This document shows, piece after piece, positions 45,920-54,162 of a DNA stretch of 64,000 nt; within the stretch, counting starts at the first letter, position 1; every line of letters begins with the position of its first letter. Below the pieces are notes generated by a model. That model made no database searches, was not told the origin of the DNA, and saw only the letters and a program-made list of their open reading frames with translations. The DNA is from Ruegeria sediminis (GTDB taxonomy: Bacteria; Pseudomonadota; Alphaproteobacteria; Rhodobacterales; Rhodobacteraceae), in contig NZ_VCPD01000003.1 in assembly GCF_005938215.1 (NCBI RefSeq), forward strand, positions 186,001-250,000, read 5' to 3'. The translations under genes and the position numbers were made by a program.

Positions 45920-46138
45920 TTACGGGCTCGGTGCGGGTGTCGTGCCGCCGCCAAGGCCGGTCGAAACGGTCGTGCCCGACAGCGCGGACGAGACGTTGCC
46001 CGAGATGGCGCTGGTGCCGGTCGAGATCTGGTTGTAGGCAACAGCTGCCAGGGCAACCACGGCTGCGGTCAGAACGACCCAGTCAACCGTAACGGCGCCG
46101 CTTTCGTCTTTGCGGAAACGCTTGAAAATCTTCATCAT
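45920..46138 (-). CDS. flp: Flp-family type IVb pilin, first (probably major) copy
   Basis: 72 residues from ATG 46138 (ATGATG; the second ATG is one codon in), with AGGAGGG at 46146-46152, the best ribosome-binding site of the Tad locus. Leader MMKIFKRFRKDESG, then mature AVTVDWVVLTAAVVALAAVAYNQ and a Ser/Gly/Thr-rich tail ending GGGTTPAPSP. It is the first gene of the locus and followed by a strong hairpin, consistent with highest expression. Assigned from the short length, the pilin helix and the tad genes downstream. Confidence 0.92.
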   Translation of the reverse strand: MMKIFKRFRKDESGAVTVDWVVLTAAVVALAAVAYNQISTGTSAISGNVSSALSGTTVSTGLGGGTTPAPSP

Positions 46139-46486
46139 GATATGTCCCTCCTAAGGATCCAGAATGCAGTCTACCCCGGCGTCGTTCAGAACCATCTCTC
46201 ACTTCGGTTCTTGCCGTCGCGGTATGGGAGTATGATTGCCTGCCGCCCGTGGCAGGATTTGGGCCAAAACACGAATTTTTCTTCTCCTGCTTAACTTCTC
46301 GGAAAGAAATTAGGTAAGGTATTGAAATAGAATGATAAAAAGTTTGCGATTTGATGCCTTTCTGTCTGCGGGCGATGCAATTCGGTATCAAATGCGGCAA
46401 AACTGCCCCAATTCTCAGTGTTTTTCTGGTGTTGCGGGGCGAAATCCCGGACAAATCCCTACAAAACACAATGATGAGGCGAGCAG
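46139..46486. other. Promoter region between flp and the lytic transglycosylase gene (348 bp)
   Basis: No gene is visible. Bases about 46275-46350 are much more A/T-rich than the surroundings and probably hold the flp promoter. Only one isolated TTAAC (46291) resembling half a CtrA site was seen. The Shine-Dalgarno of flp (46146-46152) and of the transglycosylase (GAGG, 46476-46479) mark its ends. Confidence 0.5.
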
Positions 46487-47353
46487 ATGAACCTCCGGAG
46501 CGCATTGCTATGTGCCGGCGCGCTGGCGTTTCTGGTAACTGGGCAAGGTCCGGCCCATGCGGTGGAGCCTACATCGGGCGGGGGCTACAAGAGGATCAAG
46601 GCGCCGCAGCCCGGTTCGCGTCCGAAAGTGACGGTGCAGATCACTCCGGACGAACATGCGGCAAGGCCGTTCGCGCCAAGCACCGGGACCAAGATCGAAC
46701 GTCCCGAGGTCGCCGTCCTCCCCGCAATAAAAGCGCAACCTGACGGGTCCATCGCGCGCCCGTCAACGCAGGCAGGCCGCTACGGCGATTTCTGGACCAA
46801 GGTCTCCCCGGAACTCGCACAGGCCGGCGCCGGGCGGTTGGATGAGGCGATACGAGCACTGACCAGCACCGGCGTCGCCGCGCCGCGTTTGCAGCGGCTG
46901 CAGGAAATCGCCAGGGAGCGCGGGATCGACATTCTCCGTTCGACGATCGGGACAAGCGTTTCGCCTGCGCTGGTCCTGGCGGTGATCTCCGTCGAATCCT
47001 CGGGACGGCCCGAGGCGGTCAGCAAGGCGGGCGCCCAAGGGCTGATGCAGTTGATGCCGGCAACCGCCAAGCGCTTTGGCGTCAAGGACAGCCTGTCACC
47101 GGGGCAGAACATCGCGGGCGGGGTCAAGTATCTGGACTGGCTGATGAAGGAATTCGACCGCGACCCGATCCTCGTGCTTGCCGGGTACAACGCGGGCGAG
47201 GGGGCCGTGCGGCAGCACAGGGGCGTGCCGCCCTATGCCGAAACGCGCGACTACGTGCCAAAGGTCCTTGCCGCCTTCCAGGTTGCGCGGGCCCTGTGCG
47301 CCACGCCGCCCGAACTGATCTCGGACGGCTGCGTGTTCCAGACCATGCAATGA
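46487..47353 (+). CDS. Lytic transglycosylase (SLT family)
   Basis: 288 residues. Signal peptide MNLRSALLCAGALAFLVTGQGPAHA. After a Pro-rich linker, the SLT domain has the catalytic E170 in VISVESSGRPEAVSK, followed by GAQGLMQLMPATAKRFGV and AGYNAGEGAV, with YVPKVLAAF near the end. It cleaves peptidoglycan glycan strands with formation of 1,6-anhydro-MurNAc. Its position beside a Tad locus may reflect a need to open the wall for the secretin, but it is transcribed in the opposite direction. Confidence 0.93.
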   Translation: MNLRSALLCAGALAFLVTGQGPAHAVEPTSGGGYKRIKAPQPGSRPKVTVQITPDEHAARPFAPSTGTKIERPEVAVLPAIKAQPDGSIARPSTQAGRYGDFWTKVSPELAQAGAGRLDEAIRALTSTGVAAPRLQRLQEIARERGIDILRSTIGTSVSPALVLAVISVESSGRPEAVSKAGAQGLMQLMPATAKRFGVKDSLSPGQNIAGGVKYLDWLMKEFDRDPILVLAGYNAGEGAVRQHRGVPPYAETRDYVPKVLAAFQVARALCATPPELISDGCVFQTMQ

Positions 47354-47356
47354 AAA

Positions 47357-47379
47357 GGCCCGCCGTTTCGGGGCGGGCC
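47357..47379. terminator. Terminator between convergent transglycosylase and scoB
   Basis: GGCCCGCC (47357-47364), 7-base loop, GGCGGGCC (47372-47379). On the minus strand it is followed by UUUU (47353-47356), making it a terminator for scoAB; it lies directly after the transglycosylase stop. Confidence 0.8.
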
Positions 47380-47401
47380 GGTTCAGCGGTTTTTGACCAA
47401 C

Positions 47402-48028
47402 TCAGTTGACGATGGTCGCCTCGGTCGCGGCGCGCAATTCGTCCTCGGTGACGCCGTCGGCCAGTTCGACGATCGCCAGCCCGCCTTCGACCACGTCGAG
47501 AACACCCAGGTTCGTAATGATGCGGTCGACAACGCCCTTGCCGGTCAGCGGCAGGGTGCATTCCTTGAGTACCTTGGACTCGCCGTGCTTGTTGGTGTGA
47601 TCCATCACGACAACCACACGGCCGACGCCGGCCACCAGGTCCATGGCGCCGCCCATCCCCTTTACCAGCTTGCCGGGGATCATCCAGTTCGCAAGGTCGC
47701 CATTCTCGGCCACTTCCATCGCGCCCAGGATCGCCGCCGCGATCTTGCCGCCTCGGATCATGGCGAAGGATGTTGCGCTGTCGAAATAGGCCGTCCGGGC
47801 CAGTTCGGTGATCGTCTGCTTGCCGGCATTGATCAGGTCGGGGTCTTCTTCTCCCTCAAAAGGAAAGGGGCCCATGCCGAGCATGCCATTCTCGGATTGC
47901 AGGGTGATGTCCTTGTCGCCCACATAGTTCGCCACCAGCGTCGGGATACCGATGCCTAGGTTCACGTACATGCCGTCTTCAAGCTCATCCGCCGCGCGCG
48001 CGGCCATCTGATTGCGGTCCCAGGGCAT
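47402..48028 (-). CDS. scoB: 3-oxoacid CoA-transferase subunit B
   Basis: 208 residues, CoA-transferase family I beta subunit. The catalytic glutamate is E46 in LQSENGMLGMGP; LGIGIPTLVANYV precedes it and GGAMDLVAGVGRVVVVMDHTNK follows. Together with ScoA it moves CoA from succinyl-CoA to acetoacetate (or a related 3-oxoacid), feeding ketone bodies or polyhydroxybutyrate breakdown products into central metabolism. It lies 3 bp after scoA. Confidence 0.94.
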   Translation of the reverse strand: MPWDRNQMAARAADELEDGMYVNLGIGIPTLVANYVGDKDITLQSENGMLGMGPFPFEGEEDPDLINAGKQTITELARTAYFDSATSFAMIRGGKIAAAILGAMEVAENGDLANWMIPGKLVKGMGGAMDLVAGVGRVVVVMDHTNKHGESKVLKECTLPLTGKGVVDRIITNLGVLDVVEGGLAIVELADGVTEDELRAATEATIVN

Positions 48029-48031
48029 GGA

Positions 48032-48736
48032 TTAAGCCTCCTCACGTTTGCGGGTGGTGCGCTGTTCGATACGCTTTTCGTGCGCGCCCTGAATGATGCG
48101 GTGCACGTAGATGCCGGGCAGGTGGATGCAGTCGGGATCCAGCGAACCGCGCGGCACGATTTCCTCGACTTCGGCCACGCAGATCTTGCCGCAGGTCGCA
48201 GCGGGCACGTTGAAGTTGCGCGCAGTCTTGCGGAAGATCAGGTTGCCGGTGTCGTCGGCCTTCCAGGCCTTGACGATGGCCAGATCGGCGAAGATGCCCT
48301 TTTCAAGGATATAGGTCTCGCCGTCGAAATCCTTGTGCTCCTTACCCTCGGCGATCACGGTACCAACGCCGGTCTTGGTGTAGAACCCGGGGATGCCGGC
48401 GCCGCCGGCGCGCATGCGCTCGGCCAGGGTGCCTTGCGGGTTGAATTCCAGCTCCAGTTCGCCGCTCAGGTACTGGCGCATGAATTCGGCGTTCTCGCCC
48501 ACGTAAGAGCTGATCATCTTCTTGACCTGCCGGGTCTGCAGCAGGATGCCGATGCCGAAATCGTCGACACCGGCGTTGTTCGAAGCAAAGGTCAGATCCT
48601 TGGTGCCCGCTTCCTTGATCGCTTGCAGCAGCAGTTCGGGAATGCCGCACAGGCCGAAGCCGCCGGCCGCGATGAACATGCCGTCGAACAACAGCCCGTC
48701 GAGCGCCTCGGCGGCATTGCCATAGACTTTTTTCAT
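48032..48736 (-). CDS. scoA: 3-oxoacid CoA-transferase subunit A
   Basis: 234 residues from ATG 48736 (MKKVYGNAAEALDGLLFDGM). Family I alpha-subunit signature AAGGFGLCGIPELLLQAIKEAG, then LTFASNNAGVDDFGIGILL and FYTKTGVGTVIAEGKEH. Forms a heterodimeric transferase with ScoB. Together they make an operon on the minus strand ending in a terminator. Confidence 0.94.
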   Translation of the reverse strand: MKKVYGNAAEALDGLLFDGMFIAAGGFGLCGIPELLLQAIKEAGTKDLTFASNNAGVDDFGIGILLQTRQVKKMISSYVGENAEFMRQYLSGELELEFNPQGTLAERMRAGGAGIPGFYTKTGVGTVIAEGKEHKDFDGETYILEKGIFADLAIVKAWKADDTGNLIFRKTARNFNVPAATCGKICVAEVEEIVPRGSLDPDCIHLPGIYVHRIIQGAHEKRIEQRTTRKREEA

Positions 48737-48862
48737 TGAAAACTCCCCCAATGACTTGGTGATTGCGCTGGTTGTGCCGTCACGTCACGGTGAAGTCAAT
48801 GTAACCCTTGGCGGGCAAGTATTTCTACGGTTAGGAGCGGCTTGCCGCCGCTCCGCCCGATT

Positions 48863-49288
48863 TCAGACCGGAAGAGCGTCGGCGCTGTACTGGGCCGCAA
48901 ACTCGGCGCTCGGCGGGATCGGGGTGATCACGTCGATCAGGACGCCGTTGGGATCCTTCGTGATGAAATGGCGCTGTCCGAAATCTTCGTCGCAGAGAGG
49001 TTTGAGGATCGGCAGCCCAGCCGCTTTCAGTCGATGATATTCCGCGGCGGCATCGGCCACTTCGAAATTCAGGATGATGCCCCGAGCCGCGCCGCGCGCC
49101 TCGGCCGGTATGGTTTCGTGTTCTGCCGCCAATATCGCTAGGTTCACCGCAGGATCACTTTCGGATTGGAGGTGAACGTACCAGTCGGCTGCAAATGCAG
49201 GCCGGAACCCGAAGTTCGCCTGATAGAAGGCGGCAGTGCCCGAAACATCGGCGGTTTGAATGACTGGGTAATATTGCGTCGGTCGCAT
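48863..49288 (-). CDS. VOC-family (glyoxalase/bleomycin resistance-like) protein
   Basis: 141 residues from ATG 49288 ([15 protein letters not shown]). Two beta-alpha-beta-beta-beta units of the VOC fold: [29 protein letters not shown] and [22 protein letters not shown]...[18 protein letters not shown]. Activity unknown: members include metal-dependent glyoxalases and antibiotic-binding proteins. Only one potential glutamate/histidine metal ligand set is visible, so it may be a binding protein. It is divergent from the TetR gene and is a likely target of that regulator. Confidence 0.82.
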   Translation of the reverse strand: MRPTQYYPVIQTADVSGTAAFYQANFGFRPAFAADWYVHLQSESDPAVNLAILAAEHETIPAEARGAARGIILNFEVADAAAEYHRLKAAGLPILKPLCDEDFGQRHFITKDPNGVLIDVITPIPPSAEFAAQYSADALPV

Positions 49289-49307
49289 CTTGCACTTCCT
49301 CCGAGTA

Positions 49308-49328
49308 ACATACAGGATGAATGTATGT
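49308..49328. promoter_or_regulatory. Palindromic operator between the VOC and TetR genes
   Basis: ACATACA-N7-TGTATGT is a perfect 7-bp inverted repeat, 20 bp from the VOC start and 26 bp from the chosen TetR start. A second, imperfect copy (CATGCA-N3-TGTATG, about 49338-49352) follows. This is the expected layout for a TetR-type repressor that controls both genes. Confidence 0.65.
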
Positions 49329-49353
49329 ATCAATAAACATGCAGGTTGTATGT

Positions 49354-49935
49354 ATGCAAGGAAAAAATACACCCGTACCCAATGCCGACCGAAGTGCGGC
49401 CATGCGGTCCCGCCTGATCGCCTGCGCGCGCAAGCTGTTCGTCGCGAACGGCTATGCCGAGACATCGACGCCCGAGATCGTTCGCGAGGCCAAGGTGACG
49501 CGCGGTGCGCTGTATCATCATTTCAAGGACAAGCAGGACCTGTTCTGTGCGGTGGTCACGGCCGAGGCCGAGGCTCTGGCGAAGTCCGTAGAGAAAGAAG
49601 CGCTGGCTGCCGGTCAGGACGCGATGTCGGCTGGCAGCCTGGCCTTCTTCCAAGCCATGTCCAAGCCGGGCCGCGCGCGGCTGCTGCTGATTGACGGTCC
49701 CGCGGTTCTGGGAACGCAGGAAATGGCGCGGATCGATGCAGGCGGCGGTCGTCGCACCCTGCGCGACGGTTTGTCGAGCGCCGCTTCGGGGTTGGAACCG
49801 GCCGAACTTGACGCATTGGCCGACGCGTTGTCGGCGGCCTACGACCGCGCGGCACTTGCCATCGCCGAAGGCCACGATCCGGATCCCTATGTCCGGGCCA
49901 TGTCGCGGCTGATCGGATCGCTGAAGTCGGGCTAG
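49354..49935 (+). CDS. TetR/AcrR-family transcriptional regulator
   Basis: 193 residues from ATG 49354. N-terminal TetR helix-turn-helix: [50 protein letters not shown]. The rest is the ligand-binding dimerisation domain, with a TetR_C-like pattern but no recognised effector. Starts at 49321 or 49339 are possible, but these would place coding sequence on the operator copies; 49354 has AGGT about 8 bp upstream. Its TAG stop shares CTAG with the convergent topA stop. Confidence 0.85.
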   Translation: MQGKNTPVPNADRSAAMRSRLIACARKLFVANGYAETSTPEIVREAKVTRGALYHHFKDKQDLFCAVVTAEAEALAKSVEKEALAAGQDAMSAGSLAFFQAMSKPGRARLLLIDGPAVLGTQEMARIDAGGGRRTLRDGLSSAASGLEPAELDALADALSAAYDRAALAIAEGHDPDPYVRAMSRLIGSLKSG

Positions 49936-52520
49936 CCGCTTTTCGACGCTGCCTTTTTCTTGGCGGGGGCCTTTTTCTTGCCGCCTTTCTTGGCCGCTTT
50001 CTCGGCAATCAGCTCAACCGCCATCTCCATGGTGACGTCTGCGGGTTCGACCCCTTTGGGCAGGGTGGCGTTGATCTTTTCCCACTTCACGTAAGGCCCA
50101 TAGCGCCCGTCCATGACGTTGACCGCGCCGCCATCGGGATGCTCGCCCAGCTCCTTCAGCGGTTTCGCCGTGCTTCCGCGTCCGCCGCGGCCGGCGGCCT
50201 TTTGGGCCAGCACTTCGACGGCCCGGTTCATTCCGATCGTGAAGACTTCGTCCACGTCCTTGAGATTGGCATAGAGCTTGCCGTGCTTCACGAAGGGACC
50301 GTACCTGCCAATGTCGGCTTCGATCATTTCGCCGTCGTCGGGATGAGGGCCAACCTCTCGCGGCAGGTTGAGCAGCATCAGCGCCTTGTCGAGGTCCATG
50401 TCCTCGGCCGACCAGCCGCGCGGAAGGCTAGCGCGGGGCGGCTTCTTGTTGTCCTCGGTCGCCTCGCCACGCTGGACGTATGGGCCGAACCGTCCCTTCT
50501 TCAGGCTGATCTCTTCACCTTTGTCCTCGCCCAAAACCCTGTCGCCGGCGTCGTCGGGATCGCCGCTCAGCGGGCGAGTGTACCGGCATTCAGGATAGTT
50601 GCCGCATCCGACGAAACCACCGGTGCGCGAGGTTTTCAGGTGCAACCGTCCGACCCCGCATTTCGGGCAGATGCGCGGGTCCGAGCCATCCTCGCGCGGG
50701 GGGTAAAGCTGCGGCGCCAGGGCCTCGTCCAGCTTTTCCAGCACCTCCGAGATCCTCAATTCGGATGTTTCGGAGATGGCCGCCGAAAAGTCGCGCCAGA
50801 ACCGGCCCAGCAGGTCCTTGTAATCGCGGTCGCCGGCGCTGACGTCGTCCAGCTGCTCTTCCAGGTTGGCGGTGAATTCGTACCCCACGTACTGGCGGAA
50901 AAAATTCAGCAGAAAGATGGTGACGATCCGGCCTTTCTCTTCGGGAATCAGGCGGTTTTTGTCCTTGCGCACATAGCCGCGATCCTGGATCGTGGTCACG
51001 ATCGAGGCATAGGTCGATGGCCGGCCGATCCCCAGTTCTTCCATCCGCTTGACCAGCGTCGCCTCGGTATAGCGCGGCGGCGGCTGGGTATGGTGTTGGA
51101 GCGCCAGAACCGCCTCGTTCTCCGAAAGGACCGCGCCGCTGTCATTTGCCTTGGCCTTGTCGGCTTGCTCCTTGAGCGATTCCTTGGCGAAGACCGCCTT
51201 GTCGCCAGCCATGATCTGCGGCAGGCGCTTTTCATCCTCGTCGGCCACGTCATCGCGGCCTTCTTCGTAGACGCGCATGAACCCGTCGAACAGGACGACT
51301 TGCCCGGTGGCCCGCAGCCCGACCTGGTTGTCCGCGCTGCCGATTTCGACAGTGGTCCGCTCCAGCCGGGCGGCCGCCATCTGACAGGCGATGGTGCGTT
51401 TCCAGATCAGATCGTAAAGCTTGCGCTGGTCGTCATCGGTGAGTTTCAGTTTGGCGGCATCGCGCGTCATGTCCGTCGGCCGGATGCATTCATGTGCTTC
51501 TTGCGCGTTCTTTGCCTTGTTCTTGTACATGCGCGGGCTGTCGGGGACGTATTCCGCGCCAAAGCGGTCCTTGATGGCGTCGCGGGTCGCCATGACCGCT
51601 TCTGGCGCCATGTCGATGCCGTCGGTTCGCATGTAAGTGATATGCCCGGCCTCGTAGAGCCGCTGGGCGGCGCTCATGGTCTGGCGCGCGCCCATGCCGA
51701 ATTTCCGGCTCGCTTCCTGCTGAAGTGTCGAGGTCATGAAGGGCGCACTCGGGTTGCGCGCGGCGGGTTTCGCCTCGACTGCGGTCACGGTCAGGGCGCG
51801 GCTGATGACGGCCTGCATCGCCAGTTCCGCCTGGGTAGCGTTGGCGATGTCGTGCTTGTCGAGCTTCTTGCCCGCCAGTGTGGTCAGGCGCGCCTCGTAG
51901 GTCTGCCCGCGCGGAGTTTCGAACAGCGCCTTGACCGACCAGTATTCGACCGGCTTGAAGGCCTCGATCTCCATTTCCCGCTCGACGATGAGGCGCAGGC
52001 AAACCGACTGCACCCGGCCGGCCGATTTCGCGCCCGGCAGTTTGCGCCACAGGACTGGGCTCAGGTTGAAGCCCACAAGATAGTCCAATGCGCGGCGCGC
52101 CAGATAGGCTTCGACCAGCGGCATGTCCACCTGGCGCGGCTTCTTCATCGCCTCGGTGACGGCGTCCTTGGTGATCGCGTTGAAGGTGACCCGGCTGACT
52201 TCAGTGTCCTTCTTGATCGAGCGCCGTTTGGTCAGCGCCTCCTGCAGGTGCCAGCTTATCGCCTCGCCCTCGCGGTCGGGGTCGGTGGCGAGGATCAGGG
52301 CGTTGTCGTCCTTGAGCGCATCGGCGATCGCTTTGACGTGTTTGCGGCTATCGGCGGCCACTTCCCAGGTCATGGAGAAATCGTGGTCCGGATCAACCGA
52401 TCCGTCCTTGGCAGGCAGGTCCCGGACGTGGCCATACGACGCCAGAACGGTGTAGTCGGAACCAAGGTACTTGTTGATCGTTTTTGCCTTGGCAGGGGAT
52501 TCTACAACGACTACAGGCAT
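49932..52520 (-). CDS. topA: DNA topoisomerase I
   Basis: Type IA topoisomerase that relaxes negative supercoils. 862 residues. TOPRIM residues are E7 (VVVESPAKAK) and the D80-D82-E84 group in DPDREGE; active-site tyrosine Y296 is in GHITYMRTDGIDM. After the catalytic core comes one C4 zinc ribbon (RICPKCGVG...GGFVGCGNYPECRYT), then two to three topoisomerase C-terminal repeats (GRYGPFVKHGK, GRYGPYVKWEK) and a lysine-rich tail ([17 protein letters not shown]). Such basic tails aid DNA binding. It follows dprA on the same strand, a common alphaproteobacterial order. Confidence 0.97.
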   Translation of the reverse strand: MPVVVVESPAKAKTINKYLGSDYTVLASYGHVRDLPAKDGSVDPDHDFSMTWEVAADSRKHVKAIADALKDDNALILATDPDREGEAISWHLQEALTKRRSIKKDTEVSRVTFNAITKDAVTEAMKKPRQVDMPLVEAYLARRALDYLVGFNLSPVLWRKLPGAKSAGRVQSVCLRLIVEREMEIEAFKPVEYWSVKALFETPRGQTYEARLTTLAGKKLDKHDIANATQAELAMQAVISRALTVTAVEAKPAARNPSAPFMTSTLQQEASRKFGMGARQTMSAAQRLYEAGHITYMRTDGIDMAPEAVMATRDAIKDRFGAEYVPDSPRMYKNKAKNAQEAHECIRPTDMTRDAAKLKLTDDDQRKLYDLIWKRTIACQMAAARLERTTVEIGSADNQVGLRATGQVVLFDGFMRVYEEGRDDVADEDEKRLPQIMAGDKAVFAKESLKEQADKAKANDSGAVLSENEAVLALQHHTQPPPRYTEATLVKRMEELGIGRPSTYASIVTTIQDRGYVRKDKNRLIPEEKGRIVTIFLLNFFRQYVGYEFTANLEEQLDDVSAGDRDYKDLLGRFWRDFSAAISETSELRISEVLEKLDEALAPQLYPPREDGSDPRICPKCGVGRLHLKTSRTGGFVGCGNYPECRYTRPLSGDPDDAGDRVLGEDKGEEISLKKGRFGPYVQRGEATEDNKKPPRASLPRGWSAEDMDLDKALMLLNLPREVGPHPDDGEMIEADIGRYGPFVKHGKLYANLKDVDEVFTIGMNRAVEVLAQKAAGRGGRGSTAKPLKELGEHPDGGAVNVMDGRYGPYVKWEKINATLPKGVEPADVTMEMAVELIAEKAAKKGGKKKAPAKKKAASKSG

Positions 52521-52764
52521 TTAGTGAAAAACCTCGTGCAACGGATTTGGCGCTTTCTATGGCCGTGCAACATGTGGAGCACAAGGGTGGATTGTCAATC
52601 CGTTGTATTTCACGCCCAAAGCAGTGCCGGAAACAGGGCCAAGTCCGTTCCGTTCTCGGCGTGGAGGAGCAGGTCGCGCGGCGGTCGGAGTGGCGACAAC
52701 AGCGACCGATTTCGCAACTCTTGCCGGTACCGTGACCGCGCCGTGACCATGCTCGGATCCGTCT

Positions 52765-53919
52765 TCACCCCGCCCGCGACAGCAATCCGCCGGCCTGCCG
52801 GTGTATCTTGCCGTCAAGCTCCAGATCCACCAGAGCGGGCCCGATCTCTCCGGCGCTGGCGGACAGGTCGCGGATCAGCTGGTCTTCCGCCAGGGGCGAG
52901 GGGCCAAGACGATCAAGGATTTTCATGTGCAGCGTGCCGTGTTCCGTCCGGATTTGGTTCTCTGGAGGTTTCGATTGCGGCTCTGTTTTTACGTCCGTCG
53001 CCGAATTGCGGGGCGCTTCCGCGTTTTGCATCGGCAATGCGTCGATAACGTCCTGCGCATTGCGCACCAGGTGCGCGCCGTCGCGTATCAGCAGATTGCA
53101 CCCTGCCGCGCGGGCGTCGAACGGGTGCCCCGGAACGGCCAGAACCTCGCGCCCCTGGTCCAACGCGTCACGCGCGGTGATGAGGCTTCCGGATCGCGCC
53201 GCGGCTTCAACCACCACCACCGCCTGCGCAAGCCCCGAGATGATGCGGTTCCGGCGCGGAAAATGGCGGGCCTGCGGGACAGTCTTCAGCGGTTGCTCGG
53301 ACAACCGCAGACCCTGCTTTTCGATCCTTGCAGCCAGTTCTGTGTTCTCGGCGGGATACACGGTGTCCACACCGCCGGCCAGAACCGCGACGGTTCCGGT
53401 TTGCAGCGTAGCCTGATGAGCCGCGGTGTCTATTCCACGGGCCAGACCCGACACCACCACATATCCGAGCGCACCCAGATCATGCGCCAAAGCCCGCGCC
53501 ATGCGCGCGCCAAGCGATGAGCAATTGCGCGCGCCCACGAGGGCGACCATCGGGCGGGCGAGCAGGGCGGGATCGCCCATCGCCCACAATGCAGGCGGCG
53601 CGTCCTGAAGATCCAATAGCGAGCGCGGGTATTCCTTGTCGCCAAGGCACAAGAGCCGTGCGCGCACGGCTCTTGCGGCCTTGAACTCTGCCTCGACGAC
53701 GCCGGGCGGGCACGTTTCATAGCCTTCGATCCCGGCAGCACGCGCCATTTCCGGCAGCGCGGCCAGCGCGTTCTGCGCTGAGCCATGCTCTTGCAGCAGG
53801 CGCCGGAACGTTGCGGGGCCAACCTTGCGCGAGCGCAACAGACGGAGCCACGAAAACCGGTCTTCTTCCGTGGTGGGTGGGAGTGTGGGGTGATTGGAAG
53901 AAAGTCGTTCCTCGGTCAT
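52765..53919 (-). CDS. dprA: DNA-processing protein DprA
   Basis: 384 residues from ATG 53919. N-terminal helix-hairpin-helix-like region (RSRKVGPATFRRLLQEHG), Rossmann-fold core with VGARNCSSLGARMA, VSGLARGIDTAAHQATL, AGGVDTVYPAEN and FPRRNRIISGLAQAVVVVEAAARSGSLITARDALDQGREVLAVPG, and a C-terminal winged helix (ILDRLGPSPLAEDQLIRDL). DprA loads RecA on incoming single-stranded DNA during transformation or gene-transfer-agent uptake. The 34 residues upstream in frame are not conserved. Confidence 0.95.
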   Translation of the reverse strand: MTEERLSSNHPTLPPTTEEDRFSWLRLLRSRKVGPATFRRLLQEHGSAQNALAALPEMARAAGIEGYETCPPGVVEAEFKAARAVRARLLCLGDKEYPRSLLDLQDAPPALWAMGDPALLARPMVALVGARNCSSLGARMARALAHDLGALGYVVVSGLARGIDTAAHQATLQTGTVAVLAGGVDTVYPAENTELAARIEKQGLRLSEQPLKTVPQARHFPRRNRIISGLAQAVVVVEAAARSGSLITARDALDQGREVLAVPGHPFDARAAGCNLLIRDGAHLVRNAQDVIDALPMQNAEAPRNSATDVKTEPQSKPPENQIRTEHGTLHMKILDRLGPSPLAEDQLIRDLSASAGEIGPALVDLELDGKIHRQAGGLLSRAG

Positions 53920-53963
53920 CCGTCGCTCCGCCTGATTGCACGTCCGGTTTACGCAAGGCAGGG

Positions 53964-53978
53964 TTAACAGCGCGTGAA
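53964..53978 (-). promoter_or_regulatory. Possible CtrA site upstream of dprA
   Basis: In the minus direction TTCA-N7-TTAA followed by CC (TTCACGCGCTGTTAACC) is one base from the CtrA consensus TTAA-N7-TTAA, centred about 52 bp before the dprA start. Speculative: GTTAAC half-sites occur by chance. Confidence 0.25.
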
Positions 53979-54092
53979 TCGCTGAAAATTTGGCGCAGAT
54001 TCCTTGGAAACTGGTCGGCATGCGTCAAAAGACTTTGAAATGCTTTAGAAATTTTCCGTCGCGGGCCCGCGGAAGCCGAACTGATACAAGCC

Positions 54093-54116
54093 CATGGCGC
54101 AGGAATCAGCGCCATG
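54093..54116 (-). terminator. Hairpin downstream of tldD
   Basis: CATGGCGC (54093-54100), 8-base loop, GCGCCATG (54109-54116), an 8-bp perfect stem 46 bp after the tldD stop. A second small stem CCGGG-tttg-CCCGG follows at about 54118-54131. No U tract; at best a weak 3'-end signal. Confidence 0.4.
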
Positions 54117-54162
54117 ACCGGGTTTGCCCGGCCCTTGGTGACCGGGCGCCAAAGGTGGCGAC

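Noticed and set aside
46139..46486. Full CtrA site in the flp promoter
   Set aside because: Only a single TTAAC half-site was found; the second half differs in two or more bases.
50139..53048. A 969-residue open frame on the plus strand opposite topA
   Set aside because: It lies antisense to a clear topA gene with no family-like sequence or Shine-Dalgarno; long antisense frames are common in GC-rich genomes.
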